DNA from: Flavobacterium sp.
GTDB lineage: Bacteria > Bacteroidota > Bacteroidia > Flavobacteriales > Flavobacteriaceae
Reading direction: 5' to 3'
NCBI GenBank assembly: GCA_030153045.1
Contig: JASLID010000084.1
Location: 1 to 23,343, forward strand
Length of the DNA stretch: 23,343 bases
Shown: positions 15,153 to 21,976 of the stretch, piece after piece
Numbering within the stretch: the stretch's first letter is position 1
How the letters are laid out: each line of letters opens with the position of its first letter
Program-made: the position numbers and the translations under genes
The notes under the pieces: model-generated
Database searches by the model: none
The model's input: the letters and a program-made list of their open reading frames with translations, nothing else
Told to the model about the DNA's origin: nothing

Positions 15153-16436
15153 ATGAAACAGATAGAAAACACAGAACAGTCCGTGCATATTCAGGAATTT
15201 CTTTCTGCAATAAAAAATAAATCTGATAATTTAATCAACTATTTTCTTTTCAGTTTTTTTGTTGCCGGCTTGCTGCTTGCTTTTTATTATGACACCTGGG
15301 AAATTGCAATTGGAGTTGGAAGCTTGTCACTTATCGCTTATTACTCCGCGAAATTTGCTTTGCCTGAATCAAACTTTTATCAATATGTTCTCAGTACGGT
15401 GTTGGCGATTTTCATGGCACAATATATTTACCAAATGCACGGTATGTTTGAAATGCACTTTATTGCATTCGTTGCCAGTGCAATTCTTATTACCTATCAA
15501 AACTGGAAACTTCAAATACCTCTAACATTAGCTGTGGTAATTCATCATGGGTCGTTTGGTTATTTGCAATACATTGGGTTTGAAGACATTTATTTCACCC
15601 AGTTAGACTATATGTCCTTGCAAACATTCATTATTCATATAGCACTCGCAATAGCTATTTTTGGCCTTTGCGGATTGTGGGCCTACCAATTTAAAAAATA
15701 TAGCGAAGCACATATTGAACTAACATTTAAGAAACGGGAAATTGAGAATCAAGAATTAAAAACAGCGAATTACGAACTCGACCGTTTTGTTTACAGTACG
15801 TCACATGATTTGCGCGCACCACTGAATTCAATGCTCGGCCTTATTGAAATTGCACAGGATGATACCTCAGACGAGTTAATGCTCGGACATCTTCAAATGT
15901 TAAAAGGAAACGCTAAAAAACTCGACAGTTTTATCTGTGACATTCTTGATTATTCACGCAACTCACGCATGGAAGTCAATAAAGAGACTATCAACTTTAA
16001 TGAGCTGCTCCACGATGTAACGCAAAATTTAAAATTCATGGGAGACGCTAACAGGGTAGTTGATTTTAAAGTTGATATCACTGGAAATACCCCTTTTTAC
16101 TCTGACAAAAATCGTCTTGTTACCATTCTAAACAACCTTATTTCAAATGCTATCCGCTATCAAAACTCCCAAATTTCGAACCCATTTGTCAATATTAAAA
16201 TAGATACATCCAACACCGAAACAAGAATCAGCGTTAGCGACAATGGCATAGGTATCCGTAAAGAATTACACCCGAAAATATTCGACATGTTTTACCGTGT
16301 ATCTCATGAATCTGTTGGTTCTGGCCTTGGACTTTACATCGTAAAAGAAACCATTAATAAACTTAATGGCGATATCGAAGTTCAATCTGAAATTGGTGAA
16401 GGAACCACCTTCTCTATTAAAATTCCAAACAAATAA
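15153..16436 (+). CDS. Membrane sensor histidine kinase
   Basis: 427 residues. About six membrane helices in residues 27-178 form the sensor. They carry QMHGMFEMHF (94-103), DW/NWK and HHGSFGYLQ (131-139), a pattern also seen in membrane sensors of chemotaxis receptors. A short coiled coil (184-212, EAHIELTFKKREIENQELKTANYELD) leads to HisKA with STSHDLRAPLNSMLG and the phospho-acceptor His218. The ATPase has N-box LNNLISNAIRYQ (326-337), G1 SDNGIGI (362-368), F-box KIFDMFYR (375-382) and G2 GSGLGLYIVKE (389-399), so the kinase is complete. The response regulator starts 13 bp downstream and is its likely partner. The signal is unknown. Confidence 0.92.
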   Translation: MKQIENTEQSVHIQEFLSAIKNKSDNLINYFLFSFFVAGLLLAFYYDTWEIAIGVGSLSLIAYYSAKFALPESNFYQYVLSTVLAIFMAQYIYQMHGMFEMHFIAFVASAILITYQNWKLQIPLTLAVVIHHGSFGYLQYIGFEDIYFTQLDYMSLQTFIIHIALAIAIFGLCGLWAYQFKKYSEAHIELTFKKREIENQELKTANYELDRFVYSTSHDLRAPLNSMLGLIEIAQDDTSDELMLGHLQMLKGNAKKLDSFICDILDYSRNSRMEVNKETINFNELLHDVTQNLKFMGDANRVVDFKVDITGNTPFYSDKNRLVTILNNLISNAIRYQNSQISNPFVNIKIDTSNTETRISVSDNGIGIRKELHPKIFDMFYRVSHESVGSGLGLYIVKETINKLNGDIEVQSEIGEGTTFSIKIPNK

Positions 16437-16449
16437 ATAAACTTTACTT

Positions 16450-16887
16450 ATGGAACAAGAATCTACAAAACCATCCTTCAAAAAAATCCTCGTGATAGAT
16501 GATAGCGCAACAGACCGTTACATTGCAAAAAGAATGGCCGAAAAAAGCAATTTTGCCGAAGAAGTTGTTTTACAAGAATCGGCAATTGAGGCCCTCAAAT
16601 ATCTCCTCTCGTTAGAAGAGCTACCTCACTTACTTCCCCAATTCATATTTCTCGACATCAATATGCCTGGAATGAACGGATATGAATTCCTTGATGAATA
16701 TATAAAACTCTCCGAGACCATCAAGACAAACTGCATCATCCTGATGATTACTACTTCCATACATCCTGATGATCTCAAACGAGCTGAAAGTCACCCCTCT
16801 GTAGTCCGATTTCTTAACAAACCGCTCAATAAAGAAAAGCTTGAAACTATCAAACAAGAATTTCCATTAAAAAAGCAATATATCTAA
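16450..16887 (+). CDS. Single-domain response regulator (CheY-like)
   Basis: 145 residues, only a receiver domain. Acidic pocket D17-D18 (ILVIDDSATD), phospho-acceptor D69 (FIFLDINMPGMNG), T101/T102 (MITTS) and K124 (LNKPL) are all present, so phosphorylation should work. No DNA-binding or enzyme domain follows, so output must go through another protein or serve as a phosphate sink. Such stand-alone receivers commonly follow hybrid-like or membrane kinases in Bacteroidota. The 13-bp spacing to the kinase indicates one operon. Confidence 0.92.
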   Translation: MEQESTKPSFKKILVIDDSATDRYIAKRMAEKSNFAEEVVLQESAIEALKYLLSLEELPHLLPQFIFLDINMPGMNGYEFLDEYIKLSETIKTNCIILMITTSIHPDDLKRAESHPSVVRFLNKPLNKEKLETIKQEFPLKKQYI

Positions 16888-17007
16888 AGTGCTATTGTTA
16901 GCTTTTAAAGCTATTTACGCTTTACTTTAATTTTTAAATGGAACATCTAAAGACAAAATTGTAGCTTTATCAGAAGATTATTATTTTAGTTCTACTAGAA
17001 ATATGAT

Positions 17008-17024
17008 GAGGTTCGCAATGACAG
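17008..17024 (-). repeat. Fragment of REP-2
   Basis: On the minus strand CTGTCATTGCGAACCTC shares CTGTCATTGCGA with the head of the copy at 19857. The tail arm is absent. Confidence 0.5.
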
Positions 17025-17103
17025 CCTATAAGTTTTCCCTCTAAATTTCCACTTCTAAAATAAAATCTATAATTTCGGGGCCAATACTAAAACAAAATCA
17101 ATT

Positions 17104-17793
17104 ATGGAAAACCAAAACCAATTTGTTGTCGATACAACGGAATATGAAAAAGCAACCTTTTACAGAAAAACGTACCTGCATGTAGCCTTAGCCATATTGG
17201 CTTTCATCTTGGTGGAAACCATCCTGCTTCGTGTGGTTCCAACAGAGATGATTCTTTCTATGATGGGCGGTAAATACATTTGGTTGTTTATTATTGGTCT
17301 TTTTTGGTTGGGTAGTACTATGGCGGAAAAGCTGACCTTCCACCCTTCTCGTGATCAACAATACCTAGGCTTGGGACTTTATGTGATTTTAGAAGCGGTG
17401 ATCTTCTTACCTATGATAGCTATTGCCGTTTTATATACCGGAAGTGCCGTGATTATGCAGGCAGCGGTGATGACCTTATTTATGTTTACCGGATTAACTG
17501 CCGTAGTCTTATTTACCAAAACGGACTTTTCTTTCTTAAGAACGGCTTTGGTTATTGGTGGTTTTGTGTCTTTAGGACTTATTGTCGCTGGAGCGCTATT
17601 TGGTTTCGATTTAGGACTATGGTTCTCTGTCGGCATGGTGGTTTTGGCATCAGGAAGTATCTTATACCAAACACATCAAATTAAAAATCAATACCATACA
17701 GAACAATATGTAGGCGCTGCATTGCAGTTGTTTTCTTCTATTATGCTTTTGTTCTGGTATATTTTGAGAATTTTAATGAGTAGAAAAAGCTAG
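17104..17793 (+). CDS. Bax inhibitor-1 / YccA family membrane protein
   Basis: 229 residues with seven membrane helices, starting around 24, 58, 86, 113, 142, 169 and 205. Family features: AVLYTGSAVIMQAAVMTLFMFTGLT (helix 4), YTKTDFSF-like TKTDFSFLRTAL, GFDLGLWFSVGMVVLASGSILYQTHQI (helix 6 with the interhelical loop) and QYVGAALQLFSSIMLLFWYILRIL at the end, whose aspartate/asparagine sites are those of BI-1 calcium-leak channels in part. Bacterial members (YccA, YbhL) affect membrane protease FtsH and ion leak. Single-gene unit: a near-consensus TAATTTCG box lies about 30 bp upstream and a strong terminator follows. Confidence 0.9.
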   Translation: MENQNQFVVDTTEYEKATFYRKTYLHVALAILAFILVETILLRVVPTEMILSMMGGKYIWLFIIGLFWLGSTMAEKLTFHPSRDQQYLGLGLYVILEAVIFLPMIAIAVLYTGSAVIMQAAVMTLFMFTGLTAVVLFTKTDFSFLRTALVIGGFVSLGLIVAGALFGFDLGLWFSVGMVVLASGSILYQTHQIKNQYHTEQYVGAALQLFSSIMLLFWYILRILMSRKS

Positions 17794-17815
17794 TATTTCG
17801 TTTTTATTATACTAT

Positions 17816-17850
17816 AAGCCTGATAGATTTTGATTTGTCAGGCTTTTTTT
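17816..17850 (+). terminator. Rho-independent terminator after the Bax inhibitor-1 family gene
   Basis: AAGCCTGA (17816-17823) pairs with TCAGGCTT (17838-17845) around a 14-base loop, followed by T's to 17850. Confidence 0.85.
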
Positions 17851-17865
17851 GTGGGATGTTGTGAT

Positions 17866-17923
17866 CGTCATTGCGAGGAGGTACGACGAAGCACCCGAGC
17901 GAAGCGAACGGACGAAGTAATCC
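17866..17923 (+). repeat. REP-2 palindromic repeat, longest copy
   Basis: Begins CGTCATTGCGAGGAGG and ends GACGAAGTAATCC, with an inner CGAGCGAAGCGAACG. Ends are partly complementary through TTGCG/CGAAG-type pairing. Similar GTCATTGCGAGG...CGAAGCAATC repeats are widespread in bacteria. It lies between two convergent genes. Confidence 0.7.
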
Positions 17924-17954
17924 TTTCAATACAACAATAACGTCTATAATACCA

Positions 17955-18923
17955 CTACACCATCAACCCAATACTTTTGGAATGTGCAATGGCTTCACTG
18001 CTGTGCTTAAAATAGCAGACCGATACGTCTAAACTGGCTATAATATCTAAAACCACTTGCACTTTGGCTTTTTTATGATGCCCCGTCTGACGAATATAAA
18101 CCGCCTTTACATTCACTGGGAAAATCTTGCAGATGTTTTCATATAAAAAAGGGTCCTCCTGCGAATCATCACCCAGCAACGTATAATTCAGGTGAGGATA
18201 AAACTCTAAAATATGCTTGATCTTATCGAACTTATGATTGTGGTCTCCCCTGCCACTCATAAAGAAATCGGCTAGGCTTGTTTTAATATCTTTCAGCAGC
18301 AGTACCGCCATGGGTAGCTGGTGCAGTTCGGTAAACTGGACAATGAAACGGTACAGGTTCCATTCACTGCTTGACACATAGAAAAAGGCATTCTGTTCTT
18401 CTTTATTGTTGTGTCCCGCGGTGCTCAATGCCTGATAATGCGGCACTACATCTTCAAAAATCTTGCGGTCGTTGACATTTCGGAACAGTAAAATATATAA
18501 TTTCTTAAAAATATTCCTCGTATGCGAAACTAAAAAGGTATCATCAATATCTGAGATAAATCCGAGATTTCCCAAATGAGGCCGCACATAGCTTCCTTTC
18601 TCTATGATTTCTTCACCTTCATGAAAAATACTGACCTTGTACTCCATCCATCCGTAGCCAGAGACTTTGGAAATGAGAATGCAGAATTTAAAATACCCGT
18701 CGTCTAACGTTTTAGTATGGATCTTTAATCCGTCCCATTCCAGATACACGTCGGCATTGGCCTGGGTTTTCATCTGAAACATACGGATGATAGACCTAGC
18801 GTTCTTGAACTTCCGCTTCTGGAAATCATACTCCTCCTTCGTAGTTGGACGAAAGACATGCCCCATCACAATCAGTTCCTGTTCGTTCGCATAACCTCGG
18901 TATAGTTTTAAAACAGGTTTCAT
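17955..18923 (-). CDS. App1 family phosphatidate phosphatase-like protein (DUF2183)
   Basis: 322 residues. The catalytic motif GFISDIDDTFLVSHT (residues 121-135) holds the DxDxT of the HAD-like App1 domain: D125, D127 and T129. Later family blocks are FFYVSSSEWNLY (180-191), LKDIKTSLADFFMSGRGDHNHKFDKIKHILEFYPHLNYTLLGDDSQEDP (210-258) with the D252-D253 acidic pair, and the KVQVVL helix. The first 115 residues form a separate beta-rich domain (GLKIHTKTLDDGYFKF; VSIFHEGEEII). Known App1 dephosphorylates phosphatidate to diacylglycerol in yeast. No signal peptide, so cytoplasmic or membrane-peripheral. Divergent from a diacylglycerol kinase gene 56 bp away. Confidence 0.88.
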   Translation of the reverse strand: MKPVLKLYRGYANEQELIVMGHVFRPTTKEEYDFQKRKFKNARSIIRMFQMKTQANADVYLEWDGLKIHTKTLDDGYFKFCILISKVSGYGWMEYKVSIFHEGEEIIEKGSYVRPHLGNLGFISDIDDTFLVSHTRNIFKKLYILLFRNVNDRKIFEDVVPHYQALSTAGHNNKEEQNAFFYVSSSEWNLYRFIVQFTELHQLPMAVLLLKDIKTSLADFFMSGRGDHNHKFDKIKHILEFYPHLNYTLLGDDSQEDPFLYENICKIFPVNVKAVYIRQTGHHKKAKVQVVLDIIASLDVSVCYFKHSSEAIAHSKSIGLMV

Positions 18924-18951
18924 TTTATTATTTTTAAACCTCCAAATTAGT

Positions 18952-18959
18952 TAGATTTA
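18952..18959 (+). promoter_or_regulatory. Possible -7 element TAGATTTA for the diacylglycerol kinase
   Basis: Seven of eight positions fit TAnnTTTG, 20 bp before the TTG start, in the 56-bp divergent intergenic region. Confidence 0.3.
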
Positions 18960-18979
18960 CGTAATATAAAGATAAAAAA

Positions 18980-19849
18980 TTGAAAAAGAACATCGTACTG
19001 GTGGTCAACCCCATTTCCGGGGATATCGATAAGGCGGAAATAATAGAAGCCACAGCTTTTTTTGCAAAAAAAGAAGGCTTTCATTTTCATGTCTTTGAAA
19101 CCACAGGACATAATGATATCGAAGCGATTCGGTCTTTTTGTGAAAAACACCCCCCGCAGCGGGTATTGGTGGCCGGTGGTGACGGAACGATCAAGATCGT
19201 GGCAGAGGCCCTTCAGGAAACGGATATCATTATGGGAATCCTGCCAGCGGGTTCTGCCAACGGACTGTCGGTCGACCTCAACCTACCCTCTACACTCGAG
19301 GAAAATCTTCCAATTGCCTTTCATGGTGATTGTATAGAAATGGATATGATTTGCATCAACAACCGTAAAAGCATACACCTGAGTGACCTGGGTCTGAACG
19401 CGCAGCTGGTCAAAAATTATGAAAACAGCTCCACACGGGGCAAGCTCGGCTATATGCTACAGACCATCACCACTTTAAGCGAACAGGAAGACCCTTTTAT
19501 CGCCACGATCCAAGCGAACGGCCAGACGATGGAAACAACCGCCCAAATGATTGTGATTGCCAATTCCCAGAAATACGGCTCTGGTGTGACCATAAACCCA
19601 AACGGGAAAATAGACGACGGAAAGTTTGAGATTGTCATACTAAAAAATCTAGGTCTACTGGTTTTTGGCAAGATCATTACCGGAAACATTCCTGTGGATT
19701 CTGAAGATGTAGAAATCATCTCCACCGATAAAGCTACTATTACTACCACTACTCCTGTCAGCTTTCAGATTGATGGAGAGTTTATTGGGGAAGAAACCCA
19801 TTTGGATATTCATATCCTTCACAAGCAGATGAAGATTGCTGTGGGGTGA
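18980..19849 (+). CDS. Diacylglycerol/lipid kinase, YegS/DAGK family
   Basis: 289 residues from TTG at 18980. An in-frame TAA at 18962 excludes an upstream start, and a later start would lose VVNPISG (8-14). Catalytic-domain motifs: VLVAGGDGTIKIVAEAL (62-78, with GGDGT) and ILPAGSANGLSVDLNLP (87-103), where SAN replaces the commoner TxND. The C-terminal beta-sandwich has ANSQKYGSGVTINPNGKIDDGKFEIVIL and PVSFQIDGEFIGEET, both typical. It phosphorylates diacylglycerol or a related lipid with ATP at the inner face of the membrane. Composition is less AT-rich than the Rhs locus. Divergently paired with the App1 gene. TTG initiation suggests modest translation. Confidence 0.9.
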   Translation: MKKNIVLVVNPISGDIDKAEIIEATAFFAKKEGFHFHVFETTGHNDIEAIRSFCEKHPPQRVLVAGGDGTIKIVAEALQETDIIMGILPAGSANGLSVDLNLPSTLEENLPIAFHGDCIEMDMICINNRKSIHLSDLGLNAQLVKNYENSSTRGKLGYMLQTITTLSEQEDPFIATIQANGQTMETTAQMIVIANSQKYGSGVTINPNGKIDDGKFEIVILKNLGLLVFGKIITGNIPVDSEDVEIISTDKATITTTTPVSFQIDGEFIGEETHLDIHILHKQMKIAVG

Positions 19850-19856
19850 TGTAAAC

Positions 19857-19912
19857 TGTCATTGCGAGAAGAAACGATAGCACTCAAGCATAGCGAACAG
19901 ACGCAGTAATCA
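19857..19912 (+). repeat. REP-2 copy, degenerate
   Basis: TGTCATTGCGAGAAG at the head and CGAACAGACGCAGTAATCAC at the tail align with the copy at 17866 over the whole length, with several substitutions. It starts eight bases after the kinase stop codon. Confidence 0.65.
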
Positions 19913-20012
19913 CAACTCCAATTGTCATGCTGACGCAAGGAAGCATCTCATTCCACTTTTCACTTCTCTTACTTCATGTGATTGCTTTTACAATTCAACA
20001 GTATCAATCACT

Positions 20013-20038
20013 GCTGCGCAAAGATATAGGCTTTGAAC
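20013..20038 (-). repeat. Degenerate REP-1 copy
   Basis: GCTGCGCAAAG-ATATAGG-CTTTGAAC keeps the head GCTGCGCAAAG and a CAAAG/CTTTG stem, but the loop is longer. Confidence 0.55.
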
Positions 20039-20081
20039 AGCTGCATAGTGTATTGGATTGTGCTATGAAAACAAGGAAGTG

Positions 20082-20306
20082 TTATCTTCTCATTTCCCGG
20101 ATCAATCGGTTGGTTCTCCGGTCTTCATACATACGGTTGAGGGAAACCACCGCCCAGATAAAAGCTGGACACGAGCTTTAGCGAATTGGCGAAGCAATCC
20201 ATCCAATGATGGTAATCTGTAATAACAGGCATAGTATTCCGGAGCCTATTTTGCCTTGCAGCATTAAGGACAACCAGGGAAAGAAAAAGGCAATGACGTA
20301 TCTCAT
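20082..20306 (-). pseudogene. YqaE/Pmp3 family membrane protein gene split by a REP-like insert
   Basis: On the minus strand from ATG 20306: MRYVIAFFFPWLSLMLQGKIGSGILCLLLQITIIGWI, then ASPIR and TAA at 20180-20178. In the same frame it continues SSC and then PAFIWAVVSLNRMYEDRRTNRLIREMRR to TAA at 20082. Without the 27 bases at 20169-20195 it would be one 65-residue protein with two helices and the IGWIPAFIWA turn typical of Pmp3 proteins of Bacteroidota. The insert resembles the REP-2 tail and brings the stop codon. Confidence 0.82.
20169..20202 (-). repeat. REP-2 tail inserted in the yqaE-like gene
   Basis: Plus strand CACGAGCTTTAGCGAATTGG then CGAAGCAATCC aligns with CCCGAGCGAAGCGAACGG and ACGAAGTAATCC of the copy at 17866. 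Confidence 0.65.
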
Positions 20307-20320
20307 GGTTTTTAAATCAG

Positions 20321-20389
20321 CGGAATTCGTTCTCAGTTTTTATGGAATACTAAGTAAACACTATTTTTTCAAAACAAAAACGAATTCCG
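20321..20389. repeat. Perfect 11-bp inverted repeat with 47-base spacer
   Basis: CGGAATTCGTT at 20321-20331 and AACGAATTCCG at 20379-20389. The spacer is AT-rich with no further pairing that I can see. It lies just upstream of the yqaE-like start. Confidence 0.7.
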
Positions 20390-20391
20390 TC

Positions 20392-20419
20392 AAAAAAAAT
20401 CAGGAGTACTACTCCTGAT
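20392..20419 (-). terminator. Terminator overlapping the stop codon of the DUF4494 gene
   Basis: On the minus strand ATCAGGAGT-AGT-ACTCCTGAT is followed by seven T's. The left arm is the last codons (Tyr-Gln-Glu) and the loop contains the TAG stop, so the hairpin forms within the coding end. Confidence 0.8.
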
Positions 20420-20963
20420 ATTCTTCTACAAGTTTCGCATCAAACTCCATGTGGTCTTCTACTTCTACAGCAGCCGGTTTAGATGCTTTCAGAGCATTGA
20501 ACTTTTCTATATGTTCCAGTCCGTCCTCTTTACCACTGAAATACGGGAAAACATCCATGATAGGCGATTCTGAAATAGCCGGAATCGTATAATCCCCTAT
20601 GGTGTTCTTCATCGCGATCAAAGTATTATCGTAGGCTTCTTTGACATCATTGGCCTGAATCAATAAATACAAATTCGTTTTGCGTTCCTTACCGCTTTCC
20701 TCATCAAAGGCGGTTAACGCGACTTTGGAACGAAACCAACGGTCGGCATTTTCAAAAGGATGAATCTCGGCATAATTCGCCACTTTAATATTGGTAATCC
20801 TAAATTCTTCACTGATGTACGACATCATTTCCTGCGTAATGCGGGTTTCAGCTTCGGTATAGGACAGGGCATCCACTAAATACGGCTCGGTCGTGACCTT
20901 CTGTATTCCGGTTTCGTCAGTTTTTCTGAATTTTACTTTACATTCGTACCACGTTGCGCTCAT
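20409..20963 (-). CDS. DUF4494 domain protein
   Basis: 184 residues. Starts MSATWYECKVKFRKTDETGIQKVTTEPYLVDALSYTEAETRI, the signature of the DUF4494 family of Bacteroidota: W-Y/F-E-C-K-V-K-F, then EPYLVDALSYTEAE. The blocks RWFRSKVALTAFDEESGKERKTNLYLLIQANDVKEAYD (75-112) and DYTIPAISESPIMDVFPYF (123-141) are also typical. Cytoplasmic; no biochemical function known to me. A perfect TAnnTTTG box gives a leader of about 17 bases, and a terminator overlaps the stop, so it is a compact single-gene unit. Confidence 0.9.
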   Translation of the reverse strand: MSATWYECKVKFRKTDETGIQKVTTEPYLVDALSYTEAETRITQEMMSYISEEFRITNIKVANYAEIHPFENADRWFRSKVALTAFDEESGKERKTNLYLLIQANDVKEAYDNTLIAMKNTIGDYTIPAISESPIMDVFPYFSGKEDGLEHIEKFNALKASKPAAVEVEDHMEFDAKLVEEYQE

Positions 20964-20985
20964 GTCTTTTAGTTTTTAAGGACGG

Positions 20986-20993
20986 CAAAGGTA
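20986..20993 (-). promoter_or_regulatory. -7 element TACCTTTG for the DUF4494 gene
   Basis: On the minus strand TACCTTTG matches TAnnTTTG fully, 22 bp before ATG 20963. Confidence 0.55.
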
Positions 20994-21179
20994 AATTTTT
21001 AAAGGAGAGCGAAGGACGATTTTTGGGGGAAGATATTCACAATTTTGAAATAAAAACAACAACACAGGGCTATCGAAAACGAAATCAATTGTTTAGTATA
21101 TTTGGTCTCAAAATAAATGAGGAACGCTAAAATTAAGTATCCGTTTTCGGCTATTCTCTGGTTGCATACGCTTACAGGG

Positions 21180-21245
21180 GGAGGGTATTTTGATCCTCGA
21201 AAAAGCAGCTAATCTGTTGTTGATGTATTGAAAAATAGTTATTAG
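21180..21245 (+). pseudogene. RAYT 3'-end relic, second copy
   Basis: From 21184 it reads GILILEKAAN, matching GILTIEKADN of the intact RAYT (residues 173-182), then a one-base deletion shifts the frame and VDVLKNSY-TAG follows. Relative to the intact gene, 21 bases between two AATAGTT repeats are missing. The REP-1 hairpin follows after the same four-base gap. Confidence 0.88.
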
Positions 21246-21249
21246 TATG

Positions 21250-21280
21250 GCTCAAAGTCGGGAGACTTTGAGCAGCGAGG
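21250..21280 (+). repeat. REP-1 hairpin, perfect 10-bp stem
   Basis: GCTCAAAGTC-GGGA-GACTTTGAGC, then AGCGAGG. It lacks the CGC/CGT bulge of the RAYT-flanking copies, so the stem is continuous. Confidence 0.85.
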
Positions 21281-21335
21281 GAGTTTCAGTTTTTCAAGAC
21301 CTTGATGATGCAATTGTTTTTTTAGGTTTGTAATC

Positions 21336-21785
21336 TTAACTTTTATGATGTATAATTTTGAGAATGTATTTGTAAAACTCGTCTCTTTCTGAATCTCCTA
21401 CTTCTTGAGAGTGTAATAAATAGAAATCAGTCAATTTCATTGGATCTAGATTACAATTAAAGTGTAAGTATCTCACTTCTTTTATGAAATTATTACGGTC
21501 TTCTTCGTAAAGTTCTGCCCGCTGTAAAGCGTTAATTTCTCCTTTTTTTAGTTTTTCTCTTTCTTCGAGTGAAATATCTGTTATTAAATAGGTAGTATCT
21601 ACGGCTAACTTATTCAATTGACTTTTTTTTACCCATCCTTTTCCATCACAGTACGCACAATTACCGGGAGCCCATTTTAATTGTTTATTTAACCTTTCAA
21701 TATCCTCCCAATCGACATTTCCTTTACCCAAACATCTTGGACACTCAATTTTACTTAACCCTAAAATATCATTAATAAAACTCAT
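21336..21785 (-). CDS. Hypothetical protein with paired CxxCxGKG zinc knuckles
   Basis: 149 residues, cytoplasmic. Residues 15-22 CPRCLGKG and 43-50 CAYCDGKG form two halves of a DnaJ-type zinc site, separated by 20 residues (VDWEDIERLNKQLKWAPGN). The remaining about 100 residues are helical and charged (ISLEEREKLKKGEINALQRAELYEEDRNNFIKEVRYLHFNCNLDPMKLTDFYLL) and resemble nothing I recognise. No J-domain, so it is not a co-chaperone in the usual sense; the knuckle may bind protein or nucleic acid. It lies downstream of the DUF4132-ThiF pair on the same strand, separated by about 190 bp of gene remnants, so joint transcription is possible but not shown. Confidence 0.75.
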   Translation of the reverse strand: MSFINDILGLSKIECPRCLGKGNVDWEDIERLNKQLKWAPGNCAYCDGKGWVKKSQLNKLAVDTTYLITDISLEEREKLKKGEINALQRAELYEEDRNNFIKEVRYLHFNCNLDPMKLTDFYLLHSQEVGDSERDEFYKYILKIIHHKS

Positions 21786-21976
21786 TCTTTTTATCTAGTA
21801 TTTGCAATTGTTTTAATTTTAGAATTTGAATTAATTCTTCCTCTTTTTCACTAAAATAGTAATTACTCTTAAGCCACCATTCCCTTCACAAACTCCTTCA
21901 TTTTACCAATAATTCTATCAGTAACCACTCTAACTTGTAAAATGCTTTGCTAGTGCTTGCGGAGGTTTTGTTAAAC
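21786..21976 (-). pseudogene. Possible gene remnants between the ThiF-like gene and the zinc-knuckle gene
   Basis: Reading leftward on the minus strand: MSLTKPPQALAKHFTS then stop; in another frame LQVRVVTDRIIGKMKEFVKGMVA then stop; in a third REWWLKSNYYFSEKEEELIQILKLKQLQILDKKNEFY, overlapping the next gene's start. The last two have protein-like composition but no plausible starts. They may be pieces of one decayed gene. Families not recognised. Confidence 0.35.

Larger units (their letters stand above)
19850..20408. other. Repeat-rich intergenic stretch with a broken yqaE-like gene
   Basis: 559 bp. Contains REP-2 (19857-19911), a third repeat type beginning TTGTCATGCTGACGCAAGGAAG (19922-), a degenerate REP-1 (20013-20038), the yqaE/pmp3 pseudogene on the minus strand (20082-20306) and an inverted repeat (20321-20389). 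Confidence 0.7.
20964..21335. other. Intergenic stretch with promoter, short ORF remnant and RAYT relic
   Basis: 372 bp. Contains the DUF4494 promoter, a plus-strand TATATTTG box (21097-21104) with a short ORF from ATG 21117 (MRNAKIKYPFSAILWLHTLTGG) that runs into RAYT relic sequence, the relic itself, and a REP-1 hairpin. No intact gene. Confidence 0.65.

Noticed and set aside
19927..20181. Plus-strand ORF of 84 codons
   Set aside because: It starts inside a repeat (TTGTCATGCTGACG), runs antisense to the yqaE-like gene and through REP sequence, and has no protein-like pattern.
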